The notes under the pieces are model-generated. The model was not told the DNA's origin. It made no database searches and saw only the letters and a list, made by a program, of their open reading frames with translations. Shown in pieces: positions 1 through 12,200 of a stretch of 64,000 nt of DNA. Position 1 is the first letter of the stretch. Each line of letters opens with the position of its first letter. A program made the position numbers and the translations under genes. Origin of the DNA: Apostichopus japonicus (Eukaryota > Echinodermata > Holothuroidea > Aspidochirotida > Stichopodidae); the NCBI RefSeq assembly GCF_037975245.1, contig NC_092564.1, positions 23,512,484-23,576,483 on the forward strand, in the 5' to 3' direction.

Positions 1-273
1 TCTAGCAAACACACGAGTCAGTCTGGATGCTCTTCAGAGCCATCGCTACTTACAAAACTACTTTACATTGTTTACTCTTACTGCAAAATATGTTTAACAC
101 GACATTACAAATATCTGAAGTAGGCCAACAAATTGTATAATCTTTCAAAGTTTCTCCATTTGATCAGTATATGACCTAGATAGTATACCTAGTAGTTGTA
201 AAACTTATGCAAAACTTGTGTCACTTTCTGGAATATTGTATCAACGATAGGCATTCTCTCGATCTTTGCGCAG

Positions 274-408
274 AGGAAAGTAGACAGCCTGGTCGCATAC
301 AGCCAAGCCAATTTCCACGAAGCTAAAGAAGATGGTGACCGTATGAACTTCATGGCTGGCTCTTCGGGCGACCATGAAACGCTCACAATCGTCTGTGCAG
401 ATGGTGAG
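274..408 (+). CDS. GABPB: GABPB penultimate coding exon (45 codons)
   Basis: The acceptor is a pyrimidine stretch ending TTTGCGCAG at 273 and the donor is GAG|GTAGGT at 408/409. The exon is open in one frame (RKVDSLVAYSQANFHEAKED, then GDRMNFMAGSSGDHETLTIV). An overlapping donor ATG|GTGAGG at 403/404 looks closer to consensus, but it would put the next exon in a frame that stops after four codons. Confidence 0.6.
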
Positions 409-2428
409 GTAGGTCCTTCAAGGGGGGAGTGGTAGGTCCTTCAATGGGGGATTGGTAGGTCCTTCAATGGGGGAGTGGTAGGTCCTTCAATGGGGGAGTG
501 GTAGGTCCTTCAATGGGGGAGTGGTAGGTCCTTCAATGGGGGAGTTGTAGGTCCTTCAATGGGGGAGTGGTAGGTCCTTCAATGGGGGATTGGGTAGGTC
601 CTTCAATGGGGGATTGGTAGGTCCTTCAATGGGGGATTGGTAGGTCCTTCAATGGGGGAGTGGTAGGTCCTGCAATGGGGGAGTGGTAGGTCCTTCAATG
701 GGGTAGTGGTAGGTCCTTCAATGGGGGAGTGGTAGGTCCTTCAATGGGGGAGTGGTAGGTCCTTCAATGGGGGAGTGGTAGGTCCTTCAATGGGGGATTG
801 GTAGGTCCTTCAATGGGGGATTGGTAGGTCCTTCAATGGGGGAGTGGTAGGTCCTTCAATGGGGGAGTGGTAGGTCCTTCAATGGGGGATTGGTAGGTCC
901 TTCAATGGGGGAGTGGTAGGTCCTTCAATGGGGGAGTGGTAGGTCCTTCAATGGGGGAGTGGTAGGTCCTTCAATGGGGGAGTGGTAGGTCCTTCAAGGG
1001 GGGAGTGGTATGTCCTTCAAGGGGGGAGTGGTAGGTCCTTCAATGGGGGATTGGTAGGTCCTTCAATGGGGAAGTGGTAGGTCCTTCAATGGGGGAGTGG
1101 TAGGTCCTTCAAGGGGGGAGTGGTAGGTCCTTCAATGGGGGATTGGTAGGTCCTTCAATGGGGGAGTGGTAGGTCCTTCAATGGGAGATTGGTAGGTCCT
1201 TCAATGGGGGAGTGGTAGGTCCTTCAATGGGGGAGTGGTAGGTCCTTCAATGGGTAGTGGTAGGTCCTTCAATGGGGGAGTGGTAGGTCCTTCAATGGGG
1301 GAGTGGTAGGTCCTTCAATGGGGGATTGGTAGGTCCTTCAATGGGGGAGTGGTAGGTCCTTCAATGGGGGATTGGTAGGTCCTTCAATGGGGGAGTGGTA
1401 GGTCCTTCAATGGGGGAGTGGTAGGTCCTTCAATGGGTAGTGGTAGGTCCTTCAATGGGGGAGTGGTAGGTCCTTCAATGGGGGAGTGGTAGGTCCTTCA
1501 ATGGGGGAGTGGTAGGTCCTTCAATGTGGGATTGGTAAGTCCTTCAATGGGGGAGTGGTAGGTCCTTCAATGGGGGAGTGGTAGGTCCTTCAATGGGGGA
1601 GTGGTAGGAATCTTCAAATCCCGCAGGCAACAAACGTCAACTGTGTTACTGCAATACAAACAAAGAGGACGGGCCCCATCCCACCTTGTCTAACCTTTTA
1701 AACAGAGCCATATGAGAAGGCCCTGGTAATATTTTGTGCCTCAGGGGACCCATGCTGGTAAAGCATTCACTTTACAAATGTCCCTTTCGCCAAATCTTCA
1801 GGGTAGTAATCAAACATGGGAAAGCCAGACCATGCTACCGGCCCACAAAACAAATATCGATCCATGAGAAAGGTTGTCTCTAATCAAATAGGAGGCATCT
1901 CCTTGCAGTCTTCTTGATAACAGAGCTCTCCTCACACCTGAGCAATATGTCACATTATTCAAGGTCCTGCACATTTTTACAAATTTCCATTTTATGCTGG
2001 AATTTCATCTGCAGTTGATTTTGAACTTGCATCGTTGTATGTGACCATACCTATTATCACGTCATGGAAAACTGCAAATCGTAGAGTGATGACTGCAAAT
2101 CTATCTTTTCAACTGTTTTCTTTCGTTGGCCTGAGAAGGGCCAACACTGTTTGCCATGACTGCTGTTTGTGTTTGATTTCTTTCATCTTTTTTTGTTTTT
2201 TGTCCCTGGTAGATGACGATCGGTGAGACTTTAGATAAAGATCAATTACAGAGACAGCTTCAAGAGGCTAAGAGAGAGGCTGAAAAATTCAAACAACAGC
2301 TGGCACTGAAGGAGCGAGAGGCGGAAAACTACAAACAGAAATTGGACGAGATAAACAGCGGCGAGAAAGTGATTAAGAAGTCGCCACGGAAACAAACGTT
2401 AGAAACGAGAAACCACGACAAGTCGTGA
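274..2428 (+). CDS. GABPB: GA-binding protein subunit beta homologue, C-terminal part
   Basis: Two exons, 274-408 and 2213-2428, join in phase 0 to give the last 116 residues of a protein that starts left of the window. The second exon encodes a charged coiled coil (QLQRQLQEAKREAEKFKQQL and onward) that closely resembles the C-terminal dimerisation helix of GABPB1/GABPB2. The first ends with SGDHETLTIVCADGE, like the acidic/hydrophobic activation segment of that family. GABP beta binds the ETS protein GABP alpha through N-terminal ankyrin repeats (not in the window) and dimerises through this helix to activate nuclear and mitochondrial-biogenesis genes. The tail after the coiled coil is basic (KKSPRKQ) and ends at TGA 2426-2428. 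A poly(A) signal follows 33 bases on. The identification rests mainly on the coiled coil. Confidence 0.7.
409..1606 (+). repeat. 23-bp minisatellite, about 52 copies
   Basis: The unit is GTAGGTCCTTCAATGGGGG plus AGTG or ATTG, repeated head to tail with a few substitutions and 1-3 base indels. The first unit begins exactly at the GABPB splice donor, so every unit repeats a GTAGGT donor-like hexamer. The + strand is rich in G runs. Confidence 0.97.
1607..2212 (+). other. Remainder of the last GABPB intron
   Basis: Unique-looking sequence with no coding segment that I recognise. It ends in a T-rich tract and acceptor CTGGTAG at 2206-2212. Confidence 0.6.
2213..2428 (+). CDS. GABPB: GABPB last exon, coiled coil and stop
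   Basis: There are 71 codons plus the TGA stop. Leucine/lysine/glutamate heptads run over residues 9-45 of the exon, followed by a basic tail. An ATG happens to open the exon, but codon phase and family resemblance make it an internal methionine. Confidence 0.75.
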   Translation: MTIGETLDKDQLQRQLQEAKREAEKFKQQLALKEREAENYKQKLDEINSGEKVIKKSPRKQTLETRNHDKS

Positions 2429-2460
2429 GAGGATGTTGAATACATTCAAAGAAATTTGTT

Positions 2461-2484
2461 AATAAACAGAGAATGGAAAATAAA
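2461..2484 (+). promoter_or_regulatory. Poly(A) signals of GABPB
   Basis: AATAAA occurs at 2461-2466 and again at 2479-2484, 33 and 51 bases after the stop codon. Confidence 0.6.
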
Positions 2485-4726
2485 TTCTGAAGGAATTTAT
2501 GAGAATTTGAAAATGGAGGTTTTTAAAAAATCAAAAAAGAACAAGGCAGAGCTTTCAACGAATCAATGTTGTGCATGTGAAGTCAAGTCGTAAGTTATGT
2601 AGTGGTAAGTCAAGTTGCAAGTCATTTTATGTCGAGGCACATTTTTTTCAAGAAGATGATAAATGAAGTAAAAATGAGGATTAACTGTAGTTTGGGGGGC
2701 GAACAGACAGTTGTCATACTTTTGATTGAAGGTCAAGTTACTGGTCTTGTGGACTCATGTCAAGCACCAAGTCACAATTTCATTGTGAAGTCGATAAAGA
2801 ACTAAGGAAGTCCATTTTTTGTTGCAGTGGACCATGCCCTCCATGAGATGTTTACAGTGTTGCAATTCTTGATATCAACACAGATTATGTACACTTGTTG
2901 ACACTTAACATACATATTAACTATGACAAAGGAACTCAAAGTTGTTAAAAATGGTTTTAGTAGTGAAAAGATTGAGAAATATCTTCTAGACCATGTTTGA
3001 CCTTTTCCTCGGTTTGAGTATGTATAGATGATGCAGACAACTGCCATGTGGTAAGGACTTTGACATCCAACCAGTTATGCTGTTGTTAGTATATTACATG
3101 CAATGGACAAGGGGGAAATGTGTTGGATTAAATCTGAAATGGAAAGGCAAGATCATACAATAACAAGAATTGAAACAGCTTGAAAGAGAAGTTTACATAG
3201 ATGAGGAAGCTAAATTATCGGGAGGTTGTGATCGTATAATATATGGTTGGTTTGGTCTTTGAGTAGAAACTCTTTGTTTTGGATTAAGCCATCCAGTTAT
3301 GTCAGTAGACTGTGGCATGGAAGCTAATATGTACTCTGTTAATTAAGTCTTATTCAGCTTTGATAAAAGGGTTTGGATGAATATAAGAATATGCTGATGG
3401 AGTTCAAAAACATTTAAGGAGCTGGTTGTGCTTCAAACTAAACTCACAATTACTGCACAAGCTGTTTATTTACTCAGCTACCTTATTTATTATTTGCATA
3501 AAAATGGCATATGCAAAAGGGGCAGACCAACATTCCTACCTTCCACCCTCTTTTCAAGCACATACGGCCTTGCCTATAGAGCTAGTTATTGACTTATTTG
3601 ATAGTATTGGAGGGGGGGGGGGGGGGGGGGGATCTGGTAGTTAGTGGATTTGCATGATGACACTAACCACTTTAGTCCAGAATTTCACATGCAAAATTAG
3701 GATAGGCCCCAGCTAGGCTAGCTACATCTGTCACAAAAGAGTTGTAGACCTAGTCTAAGGGGGCTCATGTATGTTCTGCAAAAAAAGGTGAAAGTTTAGA
3801 TAGTGAATCTGTTACAAAGTGTACTATATGTTAATTTATAACTTAACAGTGCCACATACACAGCGGTGAGACCGCTATTTTTTTTTCCTTTCAACTTCCT
3901 TTCGAGTTTTAACCATGATCAACCGTACCACAGAATGCCTTAATGTTATTTATATAATTTAAATATGCAAATAATGTCGCTGAGCAGGTTGTACACAGTT
4001 AACAAAGGTTTCTGTAATAGTGTTGTCTCACCTTCGGGCCAAGCATAATCATGAACCACACTGTCAAGTTTTTTTTTTGAAATTGTAAATAAACAACAAA
4101 ACACCGATACAATCTTTTCTCTCGTTTTTCCCAAGGTTAACGAGGACGGGACAATGAATTTCTGATGTTGAATGTGAAATGTTTTGTAAAGTGTTGAAAG
4201 AGCAGTCATCCCTGTGTCTAGTTTTACCAAACATATTCATCACTTCTGAAATGATATTGTTTGGACAGGTATCCATGAATCAAACTTATCAGGAATAAAC
4301 ACAGCCAAGCACTGTTGAGATCTAAGTTAGCAAAACAAGTGCCTTGATTAATTATTCTGTAACTGCTAAACTATTGGAAATGAAGAAAGTTTTTGTTCTC
4401 GCTTTGGGCACTGCGTGATTTTGCCTCCAATTTAACCTAACCCCCCCCCCCATTCACCCACAATTCACCACATCTCTCCCTCCCCTACCCCATCCACTGT
4501 TTATAAACAAGTACTAGCTACTTTTTACAAAAGAAAAATATTATTTTCTGGAATTGCTGACACATTTGTTAGCTATGGCTATCTATCCCCTTTACCCTTT
4601 ATTAACCATCTTGCATCAGCTATTGTGTACAATAGGGAAATGGCTTCTATTCCCAGATAAGATAAAACATCATCATTGATACAGTTATTGTCAAATTGTG
4701 ATATAACTATTGTGGGTACCCTCCTG
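2485..4726. other. Intergenic, no gene seen
   Basis: Only short chance open frames are present. There is a G homopolymer of about 20 bases near 3611-3630 and a C run at 4441-4452. Nothing else is recognised. Confidence 0.6.
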
Positions 4727-6381
4727 AAGATATCACCGATACAGTTGCCTGATTTGATGCTCCTCAGCATATATCCCATTAAATCAAATGGGCTAAACTT
4801 AGAGATATCACCGATACAGTTGCCTGATTGGATGCTCCTCAGCATATATCCCATTACACCATGTTGGCTAAACTTAGAGATATCACCGATACAGTTGCCT
4901 GATTGGACGCTCCTCAATATATATCCCATTACACCATGTTGGCTAAACTTAGAGATATCACCGATACAGTTGCCTGATTGGATGCTCCTCAATATATATC
5001 CCATTACACCATATGGGCTACACTTAGAGATATCACCGATACAGTTGCCTGATTGGATGCTCCTCAGCATATATCCCATTACACCATGTTGGCTAAACTT
5101 AGAGATATCACCGATACAGTTGCCTGATTTGATTCTCCTCAGCATATATCCCATTACACCATATGGGCTAAACTTAGAGATATCCCCAATACAGTTGCCA
5201 GATTTGATGCTCCTCAACATATATCCCATTACACCATATGTGCTAAACTTAGAGATATCACCGATACAGTTGCCTGATTTGATGCTCCTCAACATATATC
5301 CCATTACACCATATGTGCTTAACTTAGAGATATCACCAATACAGTAACCTGATTTGATTCACTTCAACATATATCCTGTTACACCATATGGGCTAAACTT
5401 AGAGATATCACCAATACAGTAGCCTGATTTGATGCTCCTCAACATATATCCCATTACACCATATGGGCTAAACTTAGAGATATCCCCAATACAGTTGCCA
5501 GATTTGATGCTCCTCAACATATATCCCATTACACCATATGTGCTTAACTTAGAGATATCAGCAATACAGTAGCCTGATTTGATTCACTTCAACATATATC
5601 CTGTTACACCATATGGGCTAAACTTAGAGATAACATCAATACAGTTGCCTGATTGGATGCTCCTCAGCATATATCCCATTACACCATATGTGCTTAACTT
5701 AGAGATATCAGCAATACAGTAGCCTGATTTGATTCACTTCAACATACATCCCATTACACCATATGGGCTAAACTTAGAGATAACATCAATACAGTTGCCT
5801 GATTGGATGCTCCTCAGCATATATCCCATTACACCATATGTGCTTAACTTAGAGATATCAGCAATACAGTAGCCTGATTTGATTCACTTCAACATACATC
5901 CCATTACACCATATGGGCTAAACTTAGAGATAACATCAATACAGTTGCCTGATTGGATGCTCCTCAGCATATATCCCATTACAACATATGTGCTAAACTT
6001 AGAGATATCACCGATGCAGTTGCCTGATTGGATGCTCCTCAATATATATCCCATTACACCATATGGGCTAAACTTAGGGATAACACCGATACAGTTGCCT
6101 GATTGGATGCTCCCCAACATATATCCCATTACACCATATGGGCTAAACTTAGAGATAACATCAATACAGTTGCCTGATTGGATTCTCCTCAGCATATATC
6201 CCATTACACCATATGGGCTAAACTTAGAGATATCACCGCTACAGTTGCCTGATTGGATGCTCCTCAACATATATCCCCTTACACCATATGGGCTAAACTT
6301 AGAGATATCACCGATACAGTTGCCTGATTGGATGCTCCTCAACATATATCCCCTTACACCATATGGGCTAAACTTGGAGAT
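4727..6381. repeat. 75-bp tandem array, about 22 copies
   Basis: The unit contains GATACAGTTGCCTGATTGG, CATATATCCCATTACACC and GGCTAAACTTAGAGATATCA. The period is 75 bases, i.e. 25 codons, so long periodic frames stay open on both strands: + 4676-5347 and 5879-6472, - 4579-5304 and 5884-6399. Both strands are equally open and the period alone explains it, so I treat the array as non-coding. In the central part (about 5340-5880) ACTTCAACAT variants alternate with the standard unit in a higher-order pattern. Confidence 0.95.
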
Positions 6382-6399
6382 TTTGTGCAACAAAAGCAT

Positions 6400-7340
6400 T
6401 CAAGTTTGTGAGGCATTTGGAATAACTTTAAAAGGCGGTCAGTTGAAAGAGAAAAATTTAAAGACGACTTAATGGCAAGAAATTAAATAAGTGAACTCCA
6501 CAACATATAAAACAAAGAAAACTTTAACAGGAACAAAAATCAACAACCAAGATCATATATAATTTGTGTACTTTAATCACATATATTGTTTGACAATATT
6601 CATGTAGATATTGGAGGGTGACACTAGAAGACAGAAATTTTCGAACATGTAACTTGAATTGGATTTCTTTAATCTTCCAATAAATGCTTCAATTTACCTC
6701 TAGTCATTCCATAATGATAATTGACCGGCAAATATGCTGTTAAAACAACATATCCATCATCAAAATGTGATAAGACTTTCCTAACCAAAATCAGACTATG
6801 TTAAATTTAAGAAATTAAATATCTGTATTAAGACTATTTTTGCCGGCCTTTCTTTTGGAAAATTAGCACCGATAAAATAAACATTGTTGGCATACACATG
6901 AAATACTATTTTATAGCTACTGGATGAATCTTTACAAATATTTTATTGAAATAAACTGAACTTGTTCCAAGTATTCAGTTAAGCCTACTGAAGCAGATAC
7001 ATTTCCATGAAATGTTACACCATAAAATAACCTGGATATTATCATTTTGTAATTAGAAGTTATTTCTTTTCTGAGAATAACTTTGCATGGCTTGCACAAG
7101 TCTTATATTTAAAGGCAAGTCATCTTCAAAGGATTCATTGATTTCGTGTTAACTTTGTTGACAAATCTGATTTTTTTTTTGCAGTCTTGTATCAAGGCGA
7201 GGCCCTCCCCCCCCCCACAACTTTACAACATTCAACCCCTAGTCATTGGTAACTTGTCACACCCACACAGCCAAGTGTGCACAATTCAAACAATTGCTCC
7301 CAGGGCACTACAGTGCGTCAGGTCTACACGACCCCTGGAA
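6400..7340. other. Intergenic, no gene seen
   Basis: AT-rich sequence without repeats or coding stretches that I recognise, apart from a T run followed by a C run near 7170-7217. Confidence 0.5.
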
Positions 7341-7480
7341 GACTTCTCATAGGGTGGAGCCACTTCTCATAGGGTGGAGTCACTTCTCATAGGGTGGAGC
7401 CACTTCTCATAGGGTGGAGCCACTTCTCATAGGGTGGAGTCACTTCTCATAGGGTGGAGCCACTTCTCATAGGGTGGAGC
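7341..7480. repeat. 20-bp tandem repeat, 7 copies
   Basis: Seven head-to-tail copies of CACTTCTCATAGGGTGGAGC (last base C or T). They are nearly identical, which implies recent expansion. Confidence 0.97.
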
Positions 7481-7504
7481 CACAACCTGGTACATGCACT
7501 ATAC

Positions 7505-7670
7505 TGACAAGTTACCTCTTAGGTTCCCATTTGTACACCTGGTTGGAGAGGCAATGGAGATTTAGTGCCTTACCCAAGGACACAACGTTTAATACAATCT
7601 GACCAGGACTTATAACCTGCAATCCTTAGATTACAAGTTAATTGCAGTAACCATTGGACCAAATCGTCCT
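7505..7670 (-). mobile_element. Degenerate tRNA-derived SINE
   Basis: Read on the minus strand, a tRNA-like head contains an A-box-like TGGTCCAATGG and a degenerate B box (AGGTTATAAGTCC). After it come GTGTCCTTGGGTAAGGCAC and a stretch near CCAGGTGTACAAATGGG. This order (tRNA head, then a conserved CCTTGGGCAAGGCAC-type block) is common in SINEs of marine invertebrates. I cannot name the family. Confidence 0.55.
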
Positions 7671-7682
7671 AACAAAAAATAC

Positions 7683-7856
7683 AAGCAGAGGGTTGCCTAA
7701 CATGTACAGTAATGCAGAGGGGCTGCTTACCATGTACAATAATGCAATGGGGCTGCTAATACCATGTACAATAATGCAATGGGGCTGCTTACCATGTACA
7801 ATAAGGCAAGGGGCTGCTTACCATGTACAATGATGCAAAGGGGTTGCCTAACAAGT
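7683..7856. repeat. Short tandem repeat, about 5 copies of a 33-bp unit
   Basis: The unit is ACCATGTACAATAATGCAA plus GGGGCTGCT, with small indels between copies. Confidence 0.85.
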
Positions 7857-8937
7857 AGGTTGATGAGGAAAGGAAGGCATATCTGTCCAACTGATAAATG
7901 GTTTTGATTACACCTTTTAGAATGACAGAAATATTTGATTGATCTGCCAGATATAATTAGTTGACATAAAACACACTTAAATCAATTAGTTGAGTGCAAT
8001 AAACTTGAGAATTACCCCGTCATATCTGCATCTTGATAAACCAAATAGACTTTTAAACTTGGAGAAATGCGTTCTTTACTATTCTTTGAAATATTAAAAA
8101 CAGAAATTATCCACAAAGCCAAAGAATATTTCTTTATAAAAAGGTTACATTTTGATGAAATGTTAAGTACAGAGAACACAGATATTACAGACATCCCAAA
8201 CATACCACATTTCAAAAACCAATCCACAAGAATATTGAAATATGAAAGTGAAGCCTTTGAAGGATATTTGCCAATATGACATCACAGATAACTACTTTAC
8301 TGGGATCCACTTACTGGAGTTTGTGAGGATTTAAACTTTGCACAATCTTTCCATACAAATGGTCCAAAGAGGAAGGAGGAGTCAGGGCCTGGATGGATGG
8401 TAGCCACACCCCCTGTTTAAAGACTTGACCAATTTGCGCATAGCATTTGAGGATAATGCATATGTATAGAGAGAGAAGTAAGTGCTTGTTATAAATTTTC
8501 AAATTAAGATACATTCAATTAACCGTATCTCTAATCAATAACCAGATACCAGAATGGGGTTTTCAAATAATGTAGTGTATATTTTTTCTCTGGATTAGAA
8601 TTTCTTTTATGAATGGTTATAGAAAGAAAATGAAATTCTGTTCTTTTTGCATATTTGCTAGACTTGTCGACGCTGATGCTAGGGGTAGATATTATTAACT
8701 GCTACAATAACTGTGTGCATGGCAATGCAAATTGTCTGACTTGTTAATGTACATAGAGGAAGAGGAAGAAGGAAAAGCAGTCAAGTTCAGGCAATAACCT
8801 GTGAACTATTTCTGAGTGTTACTGTGTTCTTAACATTAAAAGCATAAACATTTTTTGTGCATTTTTTTTTACATGAAATCTAACTCCATACACACTGCAT
8901 GTCTTCAAAACTCCTTGTCTCGGCGACCAACAATCTT
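7857..8937 (-). other. Pyruvate kinase 3' UTR and downstream DNA
   Basis: This is the non-coding stretch after the pyruvate kinase stop. I could not find a clear minus-strand AATAAA, so the transcript end is not placed. Confidence 0.4.
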
Positions 8938-9241
8938 CTAATTGTAATCGCTAGAACTGATGATTCTCATGTTGTTGGTCGAACCGGGACCCATACGCCA
9001 CCCCGTCACCACAATGATGGGCGTGTCCTCTTCGAAGAAACGCCGGTTCTTGCCGGTCATCACCGCGAACTTCACCCGTTTGTCGATGTCCTCCGACCAG
9101 ACGCGATCGGGTTTCTCTGGCTCCGAGAACAGACATGGGAAACAACCTCTATGTAGATGCAGTTGCCTGGCCACTTTGATGTTCCTGGTAACTGCTAGGA
9201 TCGGAGCCAACGGGCGGAACCGGGAGAGTTGATGGGCAGAC
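8938..9241 (-). CDS. PKM: Pyruvate kinase last exon (residues 434-534)
   Basis: Encodes [20 protein letters not shown], the effector-site Trp482 and Arg489, [17 protein letters not shown] and a polar end SSSDYN before the TAG stop at 8938-8940. The end differs from the vertebrate VVPVP tail. Acceptor TTCTTCATAG. Confidence 0.93.
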
Positions 9242-12200
9242 CTATGAAGAAACGAGAGTAAAGGGAAAAAAATAAAAAAATAATAATATATATGCTACAA
9301 GAGATGATTTCTCTATAATTTGTGGTGATCTTAATTACAATCATGGTTGAAATTAATGAATTTAATGTATGAAAATTGTTTTTGACCTTGTCAGGTTTAA
9401 TTGTGTACTTGAGGTTAAACCTTGTTTAAAAAAGAAACAAGAGTAACCGGGAAGAAAAAATAATACTTATGCTAAAAGAGATGATTTCTCTATAATTTGT
9501 GGTGATGTTTCTTACAATCATTGGTTGAACAAATTTTAATGTATTGTTTTTTACCTTGTAGGGTTTAATTTTATACTTGAGGTTAAACCTTGTTTAAATC
9601 ATAACAATTTATATAATAATAACAATTTTGTGACTAAATTTAGATAGCGCCTGATCCAGAAAAAAATCTGCTCTAGGCTCTTTACAAACCAGAAAGAATA
9701 TAAAAAAAACCATACAAATATACAACAAAATTAATTATGAAAATGGAAAATAATATATTAAAGGTTAGGTACTTTACTTATGAACCATGAAAATAAAAAC
9801 CATAACTAGCTCATTTACAACAATATACATGTAATTAGCTATCCAGATGTGATCTAGTGTCACTCTCACATACTGCAGTAGGCCTACTGTGAGGTAGGGA
9901 TCCCCTGTTCTACATCACTGCAATCAAATGGCAGCAGGCAAAGGCACTTCACAAAACAAAGAGCCTAACTGAACTCAGTCTGCTAATCCCAAACGAGCAT
10001 AGCTCAACTTTTTTTTCTCAAATTCTGCCTTCCAAATTCTCACCTGCCCGTTTTAGTGAGCACGATAATCGCACCGGCCAGGCACTTGTAGCTGGCCTCT
10101 ACTGCTGCGATGGCTGTTGTCAAGGAAGGGCTCGAGGGAAGCTCTACTTCACGTGTCAGCTCTTCAAACATCTGTTTATGAAAGACGGCTGACTCTGCCT
10201 CACGGATGATCTATAAAACAAAAAAATGTGAAGTGAGGATACAGGGCCTTTAATACAGTGAATCCTGGTATGGGTTGAGAGTCAAGGATGTGTAGTGAGG
10301 ATACAGGGCCTTTAATACAGTGAATCCTGGTATGGGTTGAGAGTCAAGGATGTGTAGTGAGGATACAGGGCCTTTAATACAAGTATACATGTGAATCCTG
10401 GTATGGGTTGAGAGTCAAGGATGTGTAGTGAGGATACAGGGCCTTTAATACAGTGAATCCTGGTATGGGTTGAGAGTCAAGGATGTGTAGTGAGGATACA
10501 GGGCCTTTAATACAAGTATACATGTGAATCCTGGTATGGGTTGAGAGTCAAGGATGTGTAGTGAGGATACAGGGCCTTTAATACAGTGAATCCTGGTATG
10601 GGTTGAGAGTCAAGGATGTGTAGTGAGGATACAGGGCCTTTAATACAGTGAATCCTGGTATGGGTTGAGAGTCAAGGATGTGTAGTGAGGATACAGGGCC
10701 TTTAATACAAGTATACATGTGAATCCTGGTATGGGTTGAGAGTCAAGGATGTGTAGTGAGGATACAGGGCCTTTAATACAAGTATACATGTGAATCCTGG
10801 TATTGGTTGAGAGTCAAGGATGTGTAGTGAGGATACAGGGCCTTTAATACAGTGAATCCTGGTATGGGTTGAGAGTCAAGGATGTGTAGTGAGGATACAG
10901 GGCCTTTAATACAGTGAATCCTGGTATGGGTTGAGAGTCAAGGATGTGTAGTGAGGATACAGGGCCTTTAATACAAGTATACATGTGAATCCTGGTATGG
11001 GTTGAGAGTCAAGGATGTGTAGTGAGGATACAGGGCCTTTAATACAAGTATACATGTGAATCCTGGTATTGGTTGAGAGTCAAGGATGTGTAGTGTGGAT
11101 ACAGGGCCTTTAATACAGTGAATCCTGGTATGGGTTGAGAGTCAAGGATGTGTAGTGTGGATACAGGGCCTTTAATACAAGTATACATGTGAATCCTGGT
11201 ATGGGTTGAGAGTCAAGGATGTGTAGTGAGGATACAGGGCCTTTAATATAAGTATACATGTGAATCCTGGTATTGGTTGAGAGTCAAGGATGTGTAGTGA
11301 GGATACAGGGCCTTTAATACAGTGAATCCTGGTATGGGTTGAGAGTCAAGGATGTGTAGTGAGGATACAGGGCCTTTAAGACAGTGAATCCTGGTATGGG
11401 TTTAGAGTCAAGGATGTGTAGTGAGGATACAGGGCCTTTAATATAAGTACACATGTGAATCCTGGGTATGGGTTGAGAGTCAAGGATGTGTAGTGTGGAT
11501 ACAGGGCCTTTAATATAAGTATACATGTGAATCCTGGTACAGGTTTAGAGTCAAGGGCAATATAAATCTTTAATAACATTTTTCCACCAATGTATTTGCT
11601 TTGTCACATATTTCAAGCTAGGGGTAGTAGCAAAATATCATGAACCTACTAAATACTGCAGTAGCCTAGGGAGGGTATGAAGGGGGGGGGGGTGTAGTTT
11701 GAAAGAACGGGAGGGATATAGTAAGGGGAGGGATAATAGGAAAGGGGACCGTAAGTGCCTTCTGGTAGGGACCAAGACCGAAACTCACCTGGACTGACCA
11801 AGACCTCCCTCTAATGTCCTGAAAACTGTTTATGCTACATAAGCAATCTTACAGCATAGAGTGACCTCATTTGTGATACATTATTACCTATTGAAAAATC
11901 AGTACAAAATAAGCAGGAAACGAATACTGTCCTCATAATAAGGTCACAGCATATTGGTCTGTGGAATCATCGAGCACTTACGTTATGCATCATTCTCACA
12001 GACTTCACTGGGTATTTGCCTTTGGCTGTCTCTCCCGAGAGCATGACGCAGTCGGCCCCGTCCAGAACGGCATTGGCCACATCGCTGGTCTCGGCACGGG
12101 TGGGTCGTGGGTTGCTCACCATACTCTCAAGCATCTGTCGATCAAGTCCATTAAAATAGTCACAGAATCGTAATGCACAGCTACGATAGGGCGTTCCATG

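Noticed and set aside
409-1606. A CRISPR array
   Set aside because: Units are contiguous without unique spacers, and the host is an animal with introns.
2035-2226. 63-codon + frame ending at the GABPB last exon
   Set aside because: It crosses the acceptor and is mostly intron. The coiled-coil frame is the coding one.
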